The position numbers and the translations under genes are program-made. The notes under the pieces are model-generated. The model made no database searches, was not told where the DNA came from, and saw only the letters and a list, made by a program, of their open reading frames with translations. From Zoogloeaceae bacterium (GTDB lineage Bacteria > Pseudomonadota > Gammaproteobacteria > Burkholderiales > Rhodocyclaceae), in assembly GCA_024235655.1 (NCBI GenBank), contig JACKLY010000001.1, positions 806,001 to 870,000 on the forward strand: 64,000 nt of DNA, in the 5' to 3' direction. Positions 9,533-17,862 of this stretch are shown here, in pieces (the first letter of the stretch is position 1; each line of letters opens with the position of its first letter).

Positions 9533-9562
9533 GGTCTGTCCCCTATTGTTCGCCCTATTGTT
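9533..9562 (-). repeat. REP-like repeat, inverted copy
   Basis: Reverse complement reads AATAGGGGACAGACC at 9547-9533, followed inwards by a decayed CCCTATTG copy at 9553-9560. It is the mirror image of the three copies at 10179-10251, so the gene at 9611-10183 is bracketed by inverted repeats. The element resembles the short GGGGACAGACC repeats associated with RAYT transposases; that link is inferred. Confidence 0.6.
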
Positions 9563-9610
9563 CCTTATTGCGCCTTGAGTAAGCTGCCATATCTGGAATT
9601 GAGCAAGTCG

Positions 9611-10183
9611 ATGACAGTACGAGACCATCCATGGGTAGCCGCCCTCTTTTTCGTGGCGGTGGTGTATGCAACTTATGAGCCGGCGGCACGGGCGGCATAC
9701 CTGCCGGTCTTGCGTGATACGGGGGTGTATATCGGGTTCGGCGTAATTGCTTGCATCGCCATGTGGTACGTAATTTATTTGCGAAGACGGGAGTTTTGGT
9801 CTCCACAGCAATCACAATATAGGGCGCTAAAAGTAGCGTACATAGCTTTTGCAGCCATTACGCTTCCGTTCTTTTTGACTGCCCTCGTTGTATCGTACAC
9901 CTCATGGATAACCTATTATTTCGGCACAACGCCCGTAACTCGCCAGTTAGTGATTGAGGAGGTTACCTACTTCCGAAAGCTCAGAAGACCTTTTGTTGAA
10001 ATTGTTGGGCGAGATAGTCAAATCAACGAAAAAGTGAATCTGGAGTGGGCTGTTGCAGAAAACCCTAGCATGCCGAAACCACATGAATCTTGGGTCGGAA
10101 AAACGGTGTGCATTCACGGTGTTTCGGCATGGCCCGGAACATTGGTGCAGCGAATTGAATCCTGCCCCCGAAAGAACGAATAA
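9611..10183 (+). CDS. Hypothetical inner-membrane protein
   Basis: This 190-residue protein belongs to no family I recognise. It has three likely membrane helices (about residues 8-22, 37-56 and 78-102), then a C-terminal soluble region of about 85 residues rich in charged and aromatic residues. I chose ATG 9611 because the upstream part of the open frame runs through repeat and intergenic sequence. GC is low for the window (28 of 60 bases in the block at 9841). The stop codon lies inside a REP-like repeat, and repeats flank the gene in opposite orientation, suggesting it arrived as a cassette. Confidence 0.6.
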   Translation: MTVRDHPWVAALFFVAVVYATYEPAARAAYLPVLRDTGVYIGFGVIACIAMWYVIYLRRREFWSPQQSQYRALKVAYIAFAAITLPFFLTALVVSYTSWITYYFGTTPVTRQLVIEEVTYFRKLRRPFVEIVGRDSQINEKVNLEWAVAENPSMPKPHESWVGKTVCIHGVSAWPGTLVQRIESCPRKNE

Positions 10184-10251
10184 TAGGGGACCATAATAAT
10201 AGGGGACAGACTGAGCTAACCCAAATAATAGCAAATAATAGGGGACAGACC
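10179..10251 (+). repeat. REP-like repeats, three direct copies
   Basis: The unit AATAATAGGGGACAGACC occurs at 10234-10251 in full, at 10195-10211 lacking the last base, and at 10179-10192 truncated to AATAATAGGGGACC. The first copy overlaps the stop codon of the preceding gene. All three point the same way and oppose the copy at 9533-9547. Confidence 0.7.
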
Positions 10252-10319
10252 GCGATTATTCGCTGCTGACTTAGGCTACAATTGCATATGTTGTCTCGAC
10301 CGAGACGGAGAGATTGTCC

Positions 10320-10589
10320 ATGCCAACAATCAGCATGTTCTATGGAATCCTTGTCTTGATGTATTTTCGAGACAATCGGCGTCATAGTCTTCCACATATT
10401 CATGTCCGTTACCAAGGCGATGAGGCGGCGGTGTCTATTGACGACGGTTCTGTTTTCGACGGAACCCTGCCGCCCAAACAGCTGAAGATGGTGCAGGCGT
10501 GGATCGAGATTCACAAGGAAGAATTGCTTGTGGACTGGGAGTTGGCGGTCAACGGCAATGAACCTTTCCGTATCGCTCCCCTGCAGTGA
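10320..10589 (+). CDS. DUF4160 domain protein
   Basis: An 89-residue protein with the DUF4160 pattern: an N-terminal PTISMFYGI followed by YFRDNRRHSLPHIHVRYQGDEA and a C-terminal WIEIHKEELLVDWELA. Genes of this family are commonly paired with DUF2442 genes, as here, and are suspected to form toxin-antitoxin-like pairs, though function is unproven. I used ATG 10320; a TTG two codons earlier is less likely. It lies in the accessory patch next to REP repeats and a transposase. Confidence 0.85.
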   Translation: MPTISMFYGILVLMYFRDNRRHSLPHIHVRYQGDEAAVSIDDGSVFDGTLPPKQLKMVQAWIEIHKEELLVDWELAVNGNEPFRIAPLQ

Positions 10590-10597
10590 GGCCGCCT

Positions 10598-10837
10598 ATG
10601 CTGATTGATGTGATTGCTGTCCGTACCCGCCCCGAATTTCAGCTTGATCTCGAATTCAAGAATGGGGAACGTCGCAGGTTCGATATGCGTCCGCTGCTTG
10701 CCATCAAGCCATGGAATCGCGTTGCTGCCCCCGCCTTGTTCGATCGAGCTCGGGTTGAGTACGGGACGGTCGTTTGGCCGGGTGAAATTGATATTGCCCC
10801 GGAAACGCTATACGACGATTCGGTTCCGCTCGAATAG
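10598..10837 (+). CDS. DUF2442 domain protein
   Basis: A 79-residue protein with the DUF2442 pattern (VIAVRTRPEFQLDLEFKNGE early, EIDIAPETLYDDSVP at the end). It is partner to the DUF4160 gene 8 bases upstream. I chose ATG 10598, preceded by GAGG; a GTG at 10586 that overlaps the upstream stop codon is the alternative. In other genomes such pairs behave like small stable accessory modules; which protein would be antidote is not evident from sequence. Confidence 0.82.
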   Translation: MLIDVIAVRTRPEFQLDLEFKNGERRRFDMRPLLAIKPWNRVAAPALFDRARVEYGTVVWPGEIDIAPETLYDDSVPLE

Positions 10838-10933
10838 GGGCGGAGAGTGGGCCGCAGTTTTGAGGGAAAACTTCAAGAGCAGACTGAGGTTTCCCCAATT
10901 ATCCTGAAGTCGCACCCCAATCGTAAATAACTG

Positions 10934-11644
10934 ATGCCGCGCCGTGCCCGCCTGACCCTGCCCAATGTGCCGCTGCATATCATCCAGCGCGGCAACAACC
11001 GGCAGGCCTGTTTCTTCGCCGACGAAGATGCCCGTTTCTATCTCGACTGGTTGCGTGAGCATGCCGGCAAGACCGGCTGCCGTATCCACGCCTATGTGTT
11101 GATGACCAACCATGTTCACCTGCTGCTGTCGGCCAGCACGCCCGAGGGGGCCGGGGCTCTGATGAAGGCACTCGGGCAGCGTTACGTGCAGTACATCAAC
11201 CGGACCTATCGGCGCAGCGGCACGCTGTGGGAAGGGCGCTTCCGCTCCTGCCTGACGCAGGAGGAAAGCTATCTGCTTTCCTGCCAGCGCTACATCGAGC
11301 TGAACCCTGTTCGCGCCGGCATGGTCGATCACCCGGCGGAATTCCGCTGGTCGAGCTATCGGGCGAATGCGCAGGGCGAGCTGGATTCGGTGATCGAGCC
11401 GCATCCGCTTTATCTGGCGCTCGGTGCTACCCCCGCTATCCGGCAGGCGGCCTACCGGGAGTTGTTCCGCCATGAGCTGGACCCGGGGGCGGTGGATGCC
11501 ATCCGGCAGGCGACGAACGGGAACTATGCGCTGGGGGATGAGCGCTTTGGTGCGGAGATTGCGGCGATGCTGGGGCGGCGGGTGGTGAGAGGTAAGGCGG
11601 GGCGGCCGGTGCGTGAGGGTCCAGTCGAATCAATGCCGGATTAA
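10934..11644 (+). CDS. REP-associated tyrosine transposase (RAYT, Y1_Tnp family)
   Basis: A single-copy-type transposase of the IS200/IS605-related RAYT group that acts on REP sequences. It has 236 residues. The N-terminus has the family start RRARLTLPNVPLHIIQRGNNRQ; the metal-binding HUH-type motif is H60-x-H62 in TNHVHLLL. Candidate catalytic tyrosines are Y84/Y87 in QRYVQYINRTY, followed by the RAYT signature SGTLWEGRF. The frame is complete with no terminal inverted repeats, as expected for domesticated RAYTs. REP-like repeats occur 0.7-1.4 kb upstream. Confidence 0.92.
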   Translation: MPRRARLTLPNVPLHIIQRGNNRQACFFADEDARFYLDWLREHAGKTGCRIHAYVLMTNHVHLLLSASTPEGAGALMKALGQRYVQYINRTYRRSGTLWEGRFRSCLTQEESYLLSCQRYIELNPVRAGMVDHPAEFRWSSYRANAQGELDSVIEPHPLYLALGATPAIRQAAYRELFRHELDPGAVDAIRQATNGNYALGDERFGAEIAAMLGRRVVRGKAGRPVREGPVESMPD

Positions 11645-11736
11645 CCCTTGTCCTGAAACCTCAGCACAGAGCACACAGGCGCTTTGTTTGCCCTTCGCGC
11701 TGTTAGAATCGCACGATAAATTTGACGGGGGCAGGT

Positions 11737-12627
11737 ATGAAAATCACGCAATTGACGCGATCTGCAGCTTTTGCCGCGGTGTTGTTCGGCCTGTCTTTGC
11801 CGGTTGTGCATGCAGCGCCTTATGCCGTGGTTGATACCGTGCAGGCACCGGCCTGGGTGGAGCGTGGCGGGCAGCGTGCGCCGCTGGTGGCCGGGGAGGT
11901 GCTGAAGAATCGTGACCGGGTCATTACCGGTGAGCAGGCCCGCGTGGTGTTGCGTCTGGCCGAAGGCAGTGCCGTCAAGCTGGGCGAAAATGCAGCGATG
12001 AAGGTCGATGCACTGGGCAAGCGCGAAGGCGGGGTGTTCACGGCGGCGCTGGATGTGGCGACCGGGGCGTTTCGCTTCACAACCGGGATTTTCTCCAATG
12101 CGCTGGGCAGGCGCGCGGTCAATGTACGCGTTGCCAGCATTACTGCCGGCATTCGTGGCACCGACCTGTGGGGCAGTTCGGATCACGAACGTGACCTGAT
12201 CTGTTTGATTGAAGGCCGGATTACCGCCGTGCATCCGGACGCGGAACCGGTGCAGATGAGTGACCCGATGAGCTTCTACGTGGCCCCCCGAGGCTTGCCG
12301 CCGATGCCGATCGAGTCGGTCGACCGGGTGCAACTGGCTTTGTGGGCACTGCAGACGGAAGTGCAGATGGGGGTGGCCACTTTCCGTGCCGATGGCCGCT
12401 GGAAGGTATTGTTGGCTTCGGTGGATTCGGAACGGGAAGCGCTGGCCTACTACGATACGGTGCGTGCTGCGGGGTATCCCGTGCGTATCAAGCCGCGGGT
12501 GGCGGGCCAGCGGGGGTATCGCTACGAACTGTTCGTGCCGCAGTTGGCCAGCCAGGAAGACGCCGAGGCGCTGGCCGTTCGCCTGCGCCAGCAACTGGGG
12601 CTGGAGGCGTTGCGCGCCAGTCGGTGA
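11737..12627 (+). CDS. Secreted FecR-domain protein with C-terminal SPOR domain
   Basis: It has 296 residues from ATG 11737. A signal peptide (about 1-26) is followed by a FecR domain (about 30-160, with GSAVKLGENAAMKVD and VASITAGIRGTDLWG). A SPOR-like domain closes the protein (about 218-296, starting GRWKVLLASVDSEREA), which would bind denuded septal peptidoglycan glycan strands. No membrane anchor or sigma-factor gene is near, so this is not a classical FecR anti-sigma regulator. The inferred role is a periplasmic protein recruited to the division site or cell wall. TAGAAT at 11704 may be its -10 element. Confidence 0.85.
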   Translation: MKITQLTRSAAFAAVLFGLSLPVVHAAPYAVVDTVQAPAWVERGGQRAPLVAGEVLKNRDRVITGEQARVVLRLAEGSAVKLGENAAMKVDALGKREGGVFTAALDVATGAFRFTTGIFSNALGRRAVNVRVASITAGIRGTDLWGSSDHERDLICLIEGRITAVHPDAEPVQMSDPMSFYVAPRGLPPMPIESVDRVQLALWALQTEVQMGVATFRADGRWKVLLASVDSEREALAYYDTVRAAGYPVRIKPRVAGQRGYRYELFVPQLASQEDAEALAVRLRQQLGLEALRASR

Positions 12628-12637
12628 AGCTGATGTG

Positions 12638-12667
12638 CTGAAGCCCGATCAGATGACCGGGCTTCAG
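12638..12667. terminator. Bidirectional terminator-like hairpin between convergent genes
   Basis: Perfect 10-bp stem CTGAAGCCCG / CGGGCTTCAG with a 10-base loop. It lies in the 68-base gap between the stop codons of the FecR-SPOR gene and the opposite-strand gene at 12696, where it could serve both. No long T run on either side. Confidence 0.55.
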
Positions 12668-12695
12668 TGCTTGTACGAGACGAATTCAGCCTGCG

Positions 12696-13037
12696 TCAGG
12701 CAGCACGTTTTTGTCGGGAAACGAACTCTTCCCAGTTTTTGCGCCACAGGCGGTAGGTGCTCTCGGCGGCAATCAGCCCCATGCTGGCCATACGGGCCTG
12801 ATGGCGCCACATCCAGGTAACGTTCGATCCGGTCAGTGGGCAACGGCCTGCTTCGGCCTCGACCAGGGTGATGAAACGTTCGACCGAGGTGCGGAAGAAG
12901 TCCGAGCTGTCGTGATTGCCGACCACCAGCGTGGCTTCGCCGACGGCACGGCGCCAGAGCTTCAGCGCCAATGCTTCGCCGATACCCGCTCGCTTGGCGA
13001 TCCACGGCAGGATTTTCGGTGCGTTCATGTTGTTCAT
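12696..13037 (-). CDS. Hypothetical protein, 113 residues
   Basis: I do not recognise the family. The start at ATG 13037 is set by GAGGAG seven bases upstream. The protein is soluble, slightly basic and rich in Trp/Arg (WRRAVGEA, WMWRHQARM, YRLWRKNWEEF), with a central HDSSDFFRTSVERFITLVEAE helix. The sequence feel is of a helical DNA- or partner-binding protein, possibly related to small phasin-like or regulatory proteins, but this is a guess. It diverges from uvrD with a 229-base intergenic region. Confidence 0.7.
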   Translation of the reverse strand: MNNMNAPKILPWIAKRAGIGEALALKLWRRAVGEATLVVGNHDSSDFFRTSVERFITLVEAEAGRCPLTGSNVTWMWRHQARMASMGLIAAESTYRLWRKNWEEFVSRQKRAA

Positions 13038-13206
13038 GTGTGTTCTCCTCATACGACTGGCTGTTGGCCATTCATCGCTCCCTGCCTTGTGAGCAGGCTT
13101 ATTGTGCGATGCAGCGACATATTATTACTTTAGTCATGCTTATTCTAGGTGAAGTTCCCTAAATTGGACATGAAATTATTGTTGCGTCGCAGCAAAACAA
13201 CACGTT

Positions 13207-13236
13207 TATTATGGTCTTTCTGCTGGCAGCTATAAT
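13207..13236 (+). promoter_or_regulatory. Probable uvrD promoter
   Basis: A perfect TATAAT at 13231-13236 lies 30 bases before the uvrD start, with a poor -35 match (TATTAT, 18-base spacing). AAAGGA near 13250 would be the ribosome binding site. An imperfect inverted repeat (TTGTTGC / GCAAAACAA) sits just upstream at about 13179-13200 and could be an operator. Confidence 0.5.
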
Positions 13237-13266
13237 CGGCGCGACCCTTAAAGGAATCCTTGATCC

Positions 13267-15459
13267 ATGTCTGATTTGCTGGCCAATCTCAATCCGCCGC
13301 AACTTGCGGCGGTAACGCTTCCCCCTCAATCTGCACTGATCCTTGCGGGGGCAGGGAGCGGCAAGACGCGAGTGCTTACTACGAGGATCGCCTGGCTGCT
13401 CTCCACCGGGCAGGTGGGGCCGCAAGGGATATTGGCGGTGACTTTTACCAACAAGGCCGCACGCGAAATGCAGGCGCGGCTGTCGGCGATGCTGCCGGTG
13501 AACCCACGCAGCATGTGGATCGGCACCTTTCACGGCCTGTGCAACCGCCTGCTGCGGGCGCATCACCGTGAGGCCGGCTTGCCGGCGCTGTTCCAGATTC
13601 TGGATTCGGCCGATCAGTTGTCGGCAGTCAAACGCCTGCTCAAGAACCTCAATGTCGATGACGAGAAGTTTCCGCCGCGGGAGCTGTGTCATTTCATCAA
13701 TGCGCACAAGGAGCAGGGCATCCGCGCCGCACAGGCCGAGGTCTACGATGACTATACCCGCCGCCGTGTCGAGCTGTATGCAGAGTACGAGACGCAGTGC
13801 CAGCGCGAAGGCGTGGCTGATTTTGCCGAACTGCTGCTGCGCACCTACGAGTTGCTGGTGCGCAACGAACCGTTGCGCCAGCACTACCAGCAGCGTTTCC
13901 GCCACATCCTGGTCGACGAGTTTCAGGACACCAACGTGCTGCAGTACAAATGGCTGAAGCTGCTGGCCGGCTATGGCGATGAGCAAGGCGCCAAGCTGTT
14001 TGCGGTGGGAGACGATGACCAGTCGATCTATGCCTTTCGCGGCGCCGAAGTGGGCAACATGCGTGATTTCGAGCGCGAGTTTCATGTCGAAAACGTGATC
14101 CGGCTGGAGCAGAATTACCGTTCGCACGGCAATATCCTCGAGGCGGCCAACGCCATCATCAAGAACAACCGCGGGCGGCTGGGCAAGAACCTGTGGACCG
14201 ATGCCGGTGCCGGCGAGCCGATTCGCGTTTTCGAAGGCTTCTCCGATCTCGACGAGGCGCGCTTCATCGTTGACGAAGCCCGGGATCTGATCCGCGAAGG
14301 CATTTCGCGCAACCAGATCGCCTTGCTCTATCGTTCCAACGCCCAGTCGCGGGTGCTGGAGCATCAGTTGTTCAGTGCCGGCATTCCCTATCGTGTCTAT
14401 GGCGGCCTGCGCTTCTTCGAACGACAGGAAATCAAGCATGCGCTTGCCTACCTGCGGCTGATCGCCAATGCTGACGACGATACGGCCTTTGTCCGTGTCG
14501 TCAATTTCCCGACCCGCGGCATCGGCGCCCGTTCGCAGGAAAACCTGCAGGCAGCAGCACATCAGAACAATTCCAGTCTCTACAACGCGGCCGCTTCGCT
14601 TTCAGGCAAGGCGGGCGCATCGGTGGGCGGGTTCATTCGCCTGATCGAAGAGCTGCGCCGCGATACCCAGGGCTTGCCGCTGCCGGAAATGATCGAGCAT
14701 GTTGTCGAGAAGTCCGGCCTGCGCCAGCACTATCTGAGCGAGAAGGAAGGTCAGGACCGGCTGGAGAACCTCGATGAATTGATCAACGCGGCGGTCAGCT
14801 TCGTGCAGGAAGAAAGCGGCGGCGACCTGGCGGCGCGGGAGGAAGCCGGCGATCTGGCCGCATTCCTCACGCACGCCACGCTGGAGGCCGGCGAGCATCA
14901 GGCGGGGGAAGGCGACGAAGCCCTGCAGTTGATGACGGTGCATGCAGCCAAGGGGCTGGAATTCGATGTGGTGTTTCTCTCCGGCCTCGAGCAGGGGCTG
15001 TTTCCCCACGAAAATTCGGCAATGGAGCGCGAGGGCTTGGAGGAGGAACGGCGGCTGATGTATGTGGCGGTCACCCGTGCCCGCAAGCGGCTTTACCTTT
15101 CCTGGGCACAGACGCGCATGTTGCACGGGCAAACGCGCTACTGCATTGCTTCGGCGTTCTTTGAGGAAATCCCCGAGGCCTTGCTGCGCCGGGTGAACAC
15201 GGTCAGCAAACCGGCATATGAAGCGCCGCGTGCTTCCGCCGGTCAGACGTATGGCGGCGGTGCGGCTGGCAACGCTCGCGCCGGTGGCGGGTTGCCCAAC
15301 GGCCTGCGCATCGGCATGAGCGTTCAGCATGCCAAGTTCGGGCTGGGGGTGATTGTCTCGGCCGAAGGCAGTGGCGGTGATGCGCGGGTGCAGGTGAATT
15401 TTGGTGGTGCCGGCATGAAGTGGCTGGCACTGGAATACGCCAAGCTTACGCCGGCCTGA
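13267..15459 (+). CDS. uvrD: DNA helicase II (UvrD)
   Basis: ATP-dependent 3'-5' superfamily 1 helicase for nucleotide excision repair and mismatch repair. It has 730 residues, the usual UvrD length. Walker A is GAGSGKT at 28-34; the DEFQD motif (Walker B) is at 217-221; motif III GDDDQSIYAFRGA and the late motifs TVHAAKGLEFD and VAVTRA are all present. The C-terminal tail GMSVQHAKFGLGVIV...KWLALEYAKL is the UvrD RNA-polymerase/Tudor-like tail rather than the shorter Rep end, supporting UvrD over Rep. It converges on the HD-GYP gene, overlapping its end by 14 bases. Confidence 0.95.
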   Translation: MSDLLANLNPPQLAAVTLPPQSALILAGAGSGKTRVLTTRIAWLLSTGQVGPQGILAVTFTNKAAREMQARLSAMLPVNPRSMWIGTFHGLCNRLLRAHHREAGLPALFQILDSADQLSAVKRLLKNLNVDDEKFPPRELCHFINAHKEQGIRAAQAEVYDDYTRRRVELYAEYETQCQREGVADFAELLLRTYELLVRNEPLRQHYQQRFRHILVDEFQDTNVLQYKWLKLLAGYGDEQGAKLFAVGDDDQSIYAFRGAEVGNMRDFEREFHVENVIRLEQNYRSHGNILEAANAIIKNNRGRLGKNLWTDAGAGEPIRVFEGFSDLDEARFIVDEARDLIREGISRNQIALLYRSNAQSRVLEHQLFSAGIPYRVYGGLRFFERQEIKHALAYLRLIANADDDTAFVRVVNFPTRGIGARSQENLQAAAHQNNSSLYNAAASLSGKAGASVGGFIRLIEELRRDTQGLPLPEMIEHVVEKSGLRQHYLSEKEGQDRLENLDELINAAVSFVQEESGGDLAAREEAGDLAAFLTHATLEAGEHQAGEGDEALQLMTVHAAKGLEFDVVFLSGLEQGLFPHENSAMEREGLEEERRLMYVAVTRARKRLYLSWAQTRMLHGQTRYCIASAFFEEIPEALLRRVNTVSKPAYEAPRASAGQTYGGGAAGNARAGGGLPNGLRIGMSVQHAKFGLGVIVSAEGSGGDARVQVNFGGAGMKWLALEYAKLTPA

Positions 15460-16753
15460 GCCCCGGAGCGAGTTGGGCGGCGGCAAAAAAGTAGCGCAAG
15501 CCCTTGTCGCGGAGCCAGCGGCTCAGCTCGGCCTCGCTGGCATGCGTCAATTGCTGGTGGAGTTTGGGGGCGATTGCGCAGAACCGTGATGTCAGCTCCG
15601 GATCGAAGTGGGTGCCGGCGTCCTTGCGCAGGATGGCCAGCGACGCCTCGCAGCTCATCGCCTGCTTGTAGGGGCGGGCCGAAGCCAGTGCATCAAACAC
15701 GTCGATGATGGCAAAGATGCGGGCGTTGAGCGGGATTTGCTCGCCAGAGAGTCCCTGCGGATAGCCGCTGCCATCGAACTTTTCATGGTGGTTGCCCACC
15801 ACTTCCAGTGCTGCGCGAAGCCAGCCCGAGTCGTGCAGGATTTCAAGCCCGAGATTGACGTGGGTGCGCATGACGGCAAATTCCTCGTCAGTCAGCTTGC
15901 CGGGTTTGAGCAGGATGTTGTCGCTGATGCCGATTTTGCCGACGTCGTGGAGAAAGGCGCCGAGAATCAGGGCGCGCATGGCGGTGCTGTCCAGGCCAAT
16001 GGCTTCCCCCAGTGCGATCGAATAGAGCGTGACGCGGAAATTGTGGGCATTGGTGTCCGAGTCGCGCTTGGCGATTGCCGCGCCAAGCACTGAAGCCATT
16101 TCCATGTTGCCCTTCACGACCTCCTGTGAAAAGTTGAGCACCTTGCGATTGAGCGACAGGATCACCGGGTACAGCACAATGGTGGTGAGCAGTACGGCAA
16201 ACAGGGTAATGGTCAGGGCACGAATCAGGTCGGCGCGCAGGCGCTCGATGGTGGCCTTGTCGACGACGAAAACGCCTTCGAAATAACCCGCAGTCTGGCC
16301 CTCTGCATTGCGCAGGGGAACCAGGATTTGTACCAGGGTGGTGTCGAGGACGGTTAGCCGCTCATAGTGGTGGCGCTCATCCTGCGGAAAGAGGTGGTTG
16401 CGTTTTGAAAGCTCGCGTTCAATCGCGGCATGCTCCGGGTTTACGATTTCGACCAGCTTTTCTCGCGCGCTGTTGTAGATTTCAACGATGACAAAGTGTT
16501 CCTTTGCCAATGCTTGCGCCTTGCGCTGCAATTCGGCAGTGATATGGCTGGCATCGGCCGTGTCGATCGGGATGCCGAGTGCATTGAATCGTTCCGATTC
16601 GGCGGTGGCCAGCGCCACCACGAAATCATCGATTTTTTCGATTTCAAGAAGATAGGCAATGCCGCCGAACAGCAGCGAAAGGGCAATCCAGGCAATGGCC
16701 AGGCGCCGCAGGATAATGCCGTGGATGGGATTGATGGGTTCGCGCATCACCAT
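15446..16753 (-). CDS. Membrane HD-GYP domain c-di-GMP phosphodiesterase
   Basis: Probable cyclic-di-GMP phosphodiesterase. About 435 residues from ATG 16753 (ATG 16747 is equally possible). One membrane helix (about 15-35), a periplasmic sensor domain of about 150 residues, a second helix (about 175-200, ALTITLFAVLLTTIVLYPVI), then a HD-GYP domain with HDVGKIG and HHEKFDGSGYP intact, indicating an active enzyme. The periplasmic domain resembles no ligand domain I can name. Its last 14 bases overlap the end of uvrD on the opposite strand. Confidence 0.92.
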   Translation of the reverse strand: MVMREPINPIHGIILRRLAIAWIALSLLFGGIAYLLEIEKIDDFVVALATAESERFNALGIPIDTADASHITAELQRKAQALAKEHFVIVEIYNSAREKLVEIVNPEHAAIERELSKRNHLFPQDERHHYERLTVLDTTLVQILVPLRNAEGQTAGYFEGVFVVDKATIERLRADLIRALTITLFAVLLTTIVLYPVILSLNRKVLNFSQEVVKGNMEMASVLGAAIAKRDSDTNAHNFRVTLYSIALGEAIGLDSTAMRALILGAFLHDVGKIGISDNILLKPGKLTDEEFAVMRTHVNLGLEILHDSGWLRAALEVVGNHHEKFDGSGYPQGLSGEQIPLNARIFAIIDVFDALASARPYKQAMSCEASLAILRKDAGTHFDPELTSRFCAIAPKLHQQLTHASEAELSRWLRDKGLRYFFAAAQLAPGLRPA

Positions 16754-16887
16754 GCCATGATACGCCGCTGGCAAGCGAAATTCTGTGACACAGGTCACGA
16801 TCGTTACCTTGCCCAAATGTGAGTCAGCAGATACGCTTTCTCATTTAAACGGCCCCGACAGGCTGATCTAACCCGGAGGCAGAGAAT

Positions 16888-17862
16888 ATGGTGCAGGCAA
16901 TCAGGATTCATCAGACCGGCGGGCCGGAAGTGCTTTGCTGGGAGCGTGTTGAAGTCGGTGAGCCCGGCCCCGGGCAGGCGCGGGTACGGCATGCGGCGAT
17001 GGGGTTGAATTTCATCGATACCTACCACCGCACCGGCTTGTATCCGTTGCCGCTGCCTTCAGGCATTGGTCTGGAAGGCGCCGGCGTGGTCGTTTCTGTC
17101 GGTGAAGGCGTTACCAATGTCGCTGTGGGTGATCGCGTGGCCTATGCCGGTGGCCCCCCGGGTGCCTACAGCGAGGAGCGGTGCCTGCCGGCCGATCGTC
17201 TGCTGGTGCTGCCGGCCGGCATCGATTTCCGTACCGGGGCAGCCATGATGCTGCAGGGGCTGACCAGTGCCTATCTGCTGCGCCGTACCTACCGGGTACA
17301 GGCGGGCGATACCGTACTCATCCATGCCATAGCCGGCGGTGTCGGCCTGATCGCCTGCCAGTGGGCGAAGGCGCTGGGGGCCACGGTGATTGGTACCACG
17401 TCGAGTGAAGCCAAGGCCGAGCTGGCACGGGCGCATGGCGCCGACCACATCATTTTCTATGGCAGTGAAGACGTGGCCAAGCGGGTGCGCGAGATTACCG
17501 GCGGTGAAGGCGTGGCCGTGGTCTACGACGGGGTGGGCAAGGATACTTTCATGGGCTCGCTGGACAGCCTGCGCCCACTCGGCATGATGGTCAGCTATGG
17601 CAATGCCTCCGGGCCGGTGGCGCCGTTCGACCCGCTCCTGCTCTCGCAGAAGGGCTCGATCTTCATCACCCGGCCGACGCTGATGCACTACACGGCGAAG
17701 CGCGCCGAGCTTGAAGCCCTGGGTGGCGAACTGTTCGACATGGTCGTTGCCGGCAAAGTGAAGATCGAGGTGAACCAGACCTATGCGCTGAAGGATGCGG
17801 CGCAGGCGCATCGCGATCTGGAGGCCCGCAAGACGACGGGCAGCACCATCCTGCTGCCGTGA
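16888..17862 (+). CDS. Quinone oxidoreductase, zeta-crystallin type
   Basis: NADPH-dependent quinone reductase of the zinc-free MDR family. It has 324 residues, the normal length. The N-terminal GroES-like domain contains GLNFIDTYHRTGLYPLPLPSG; the Rossmann motif is AIAGGVGLIACQWAKALGA. No zinc-ligand cysteines are seen, consistent with QOR rather than alcohol dehydrogenase. GGAGG precedes the start. Its stop codon overlaps the GTG start of the next gene, so it heads a three-gene operon with a TAXI protein and a ParA protein. Confidence 0.93.
   Translation: MVQAIRIHQTGGPEVLCWERVEVGEPGPGQARVRHAAMGLNFIDTYHRTGLYPLPLPSGIGLEGAGVVVSVGEGVTNVAVGDRVAYAGGPPGAYSEERCLPADRLLVLPAGIDFRTGAAMMLQGLTSAYLLRRTYRVQAGDTVLIHAIAGGVGLIACQWAKALGATVIGTTSSEAKAELARAHGADHIIFYGSEDVAKRVREITGGEGVAVVYDGVGKDTFMGSLDSLRPLGMMVSYGNASGPVAPFDPLLLSQKGSIFITRPTLMHYTAKRAELEALGGELFDMVVAGKVKIEVNQTYALKDAAQAHRDLEARKTTGSTILLP

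Noticed and set aside
6843..9578. 911-codon open frame antisense to leuS
   Set aside because: Translation shows no recognisable domains and is Arg/Val/Gly-biased; it is a shadow of leuS created by high-GC codon use.
10835..10849. Another REP-like copy after the DUF2442 gene
   Set aside because: Only AATAGGGG matches, and it overlaps the stop codon; the ACAGACC half is absent, so chance is likely.
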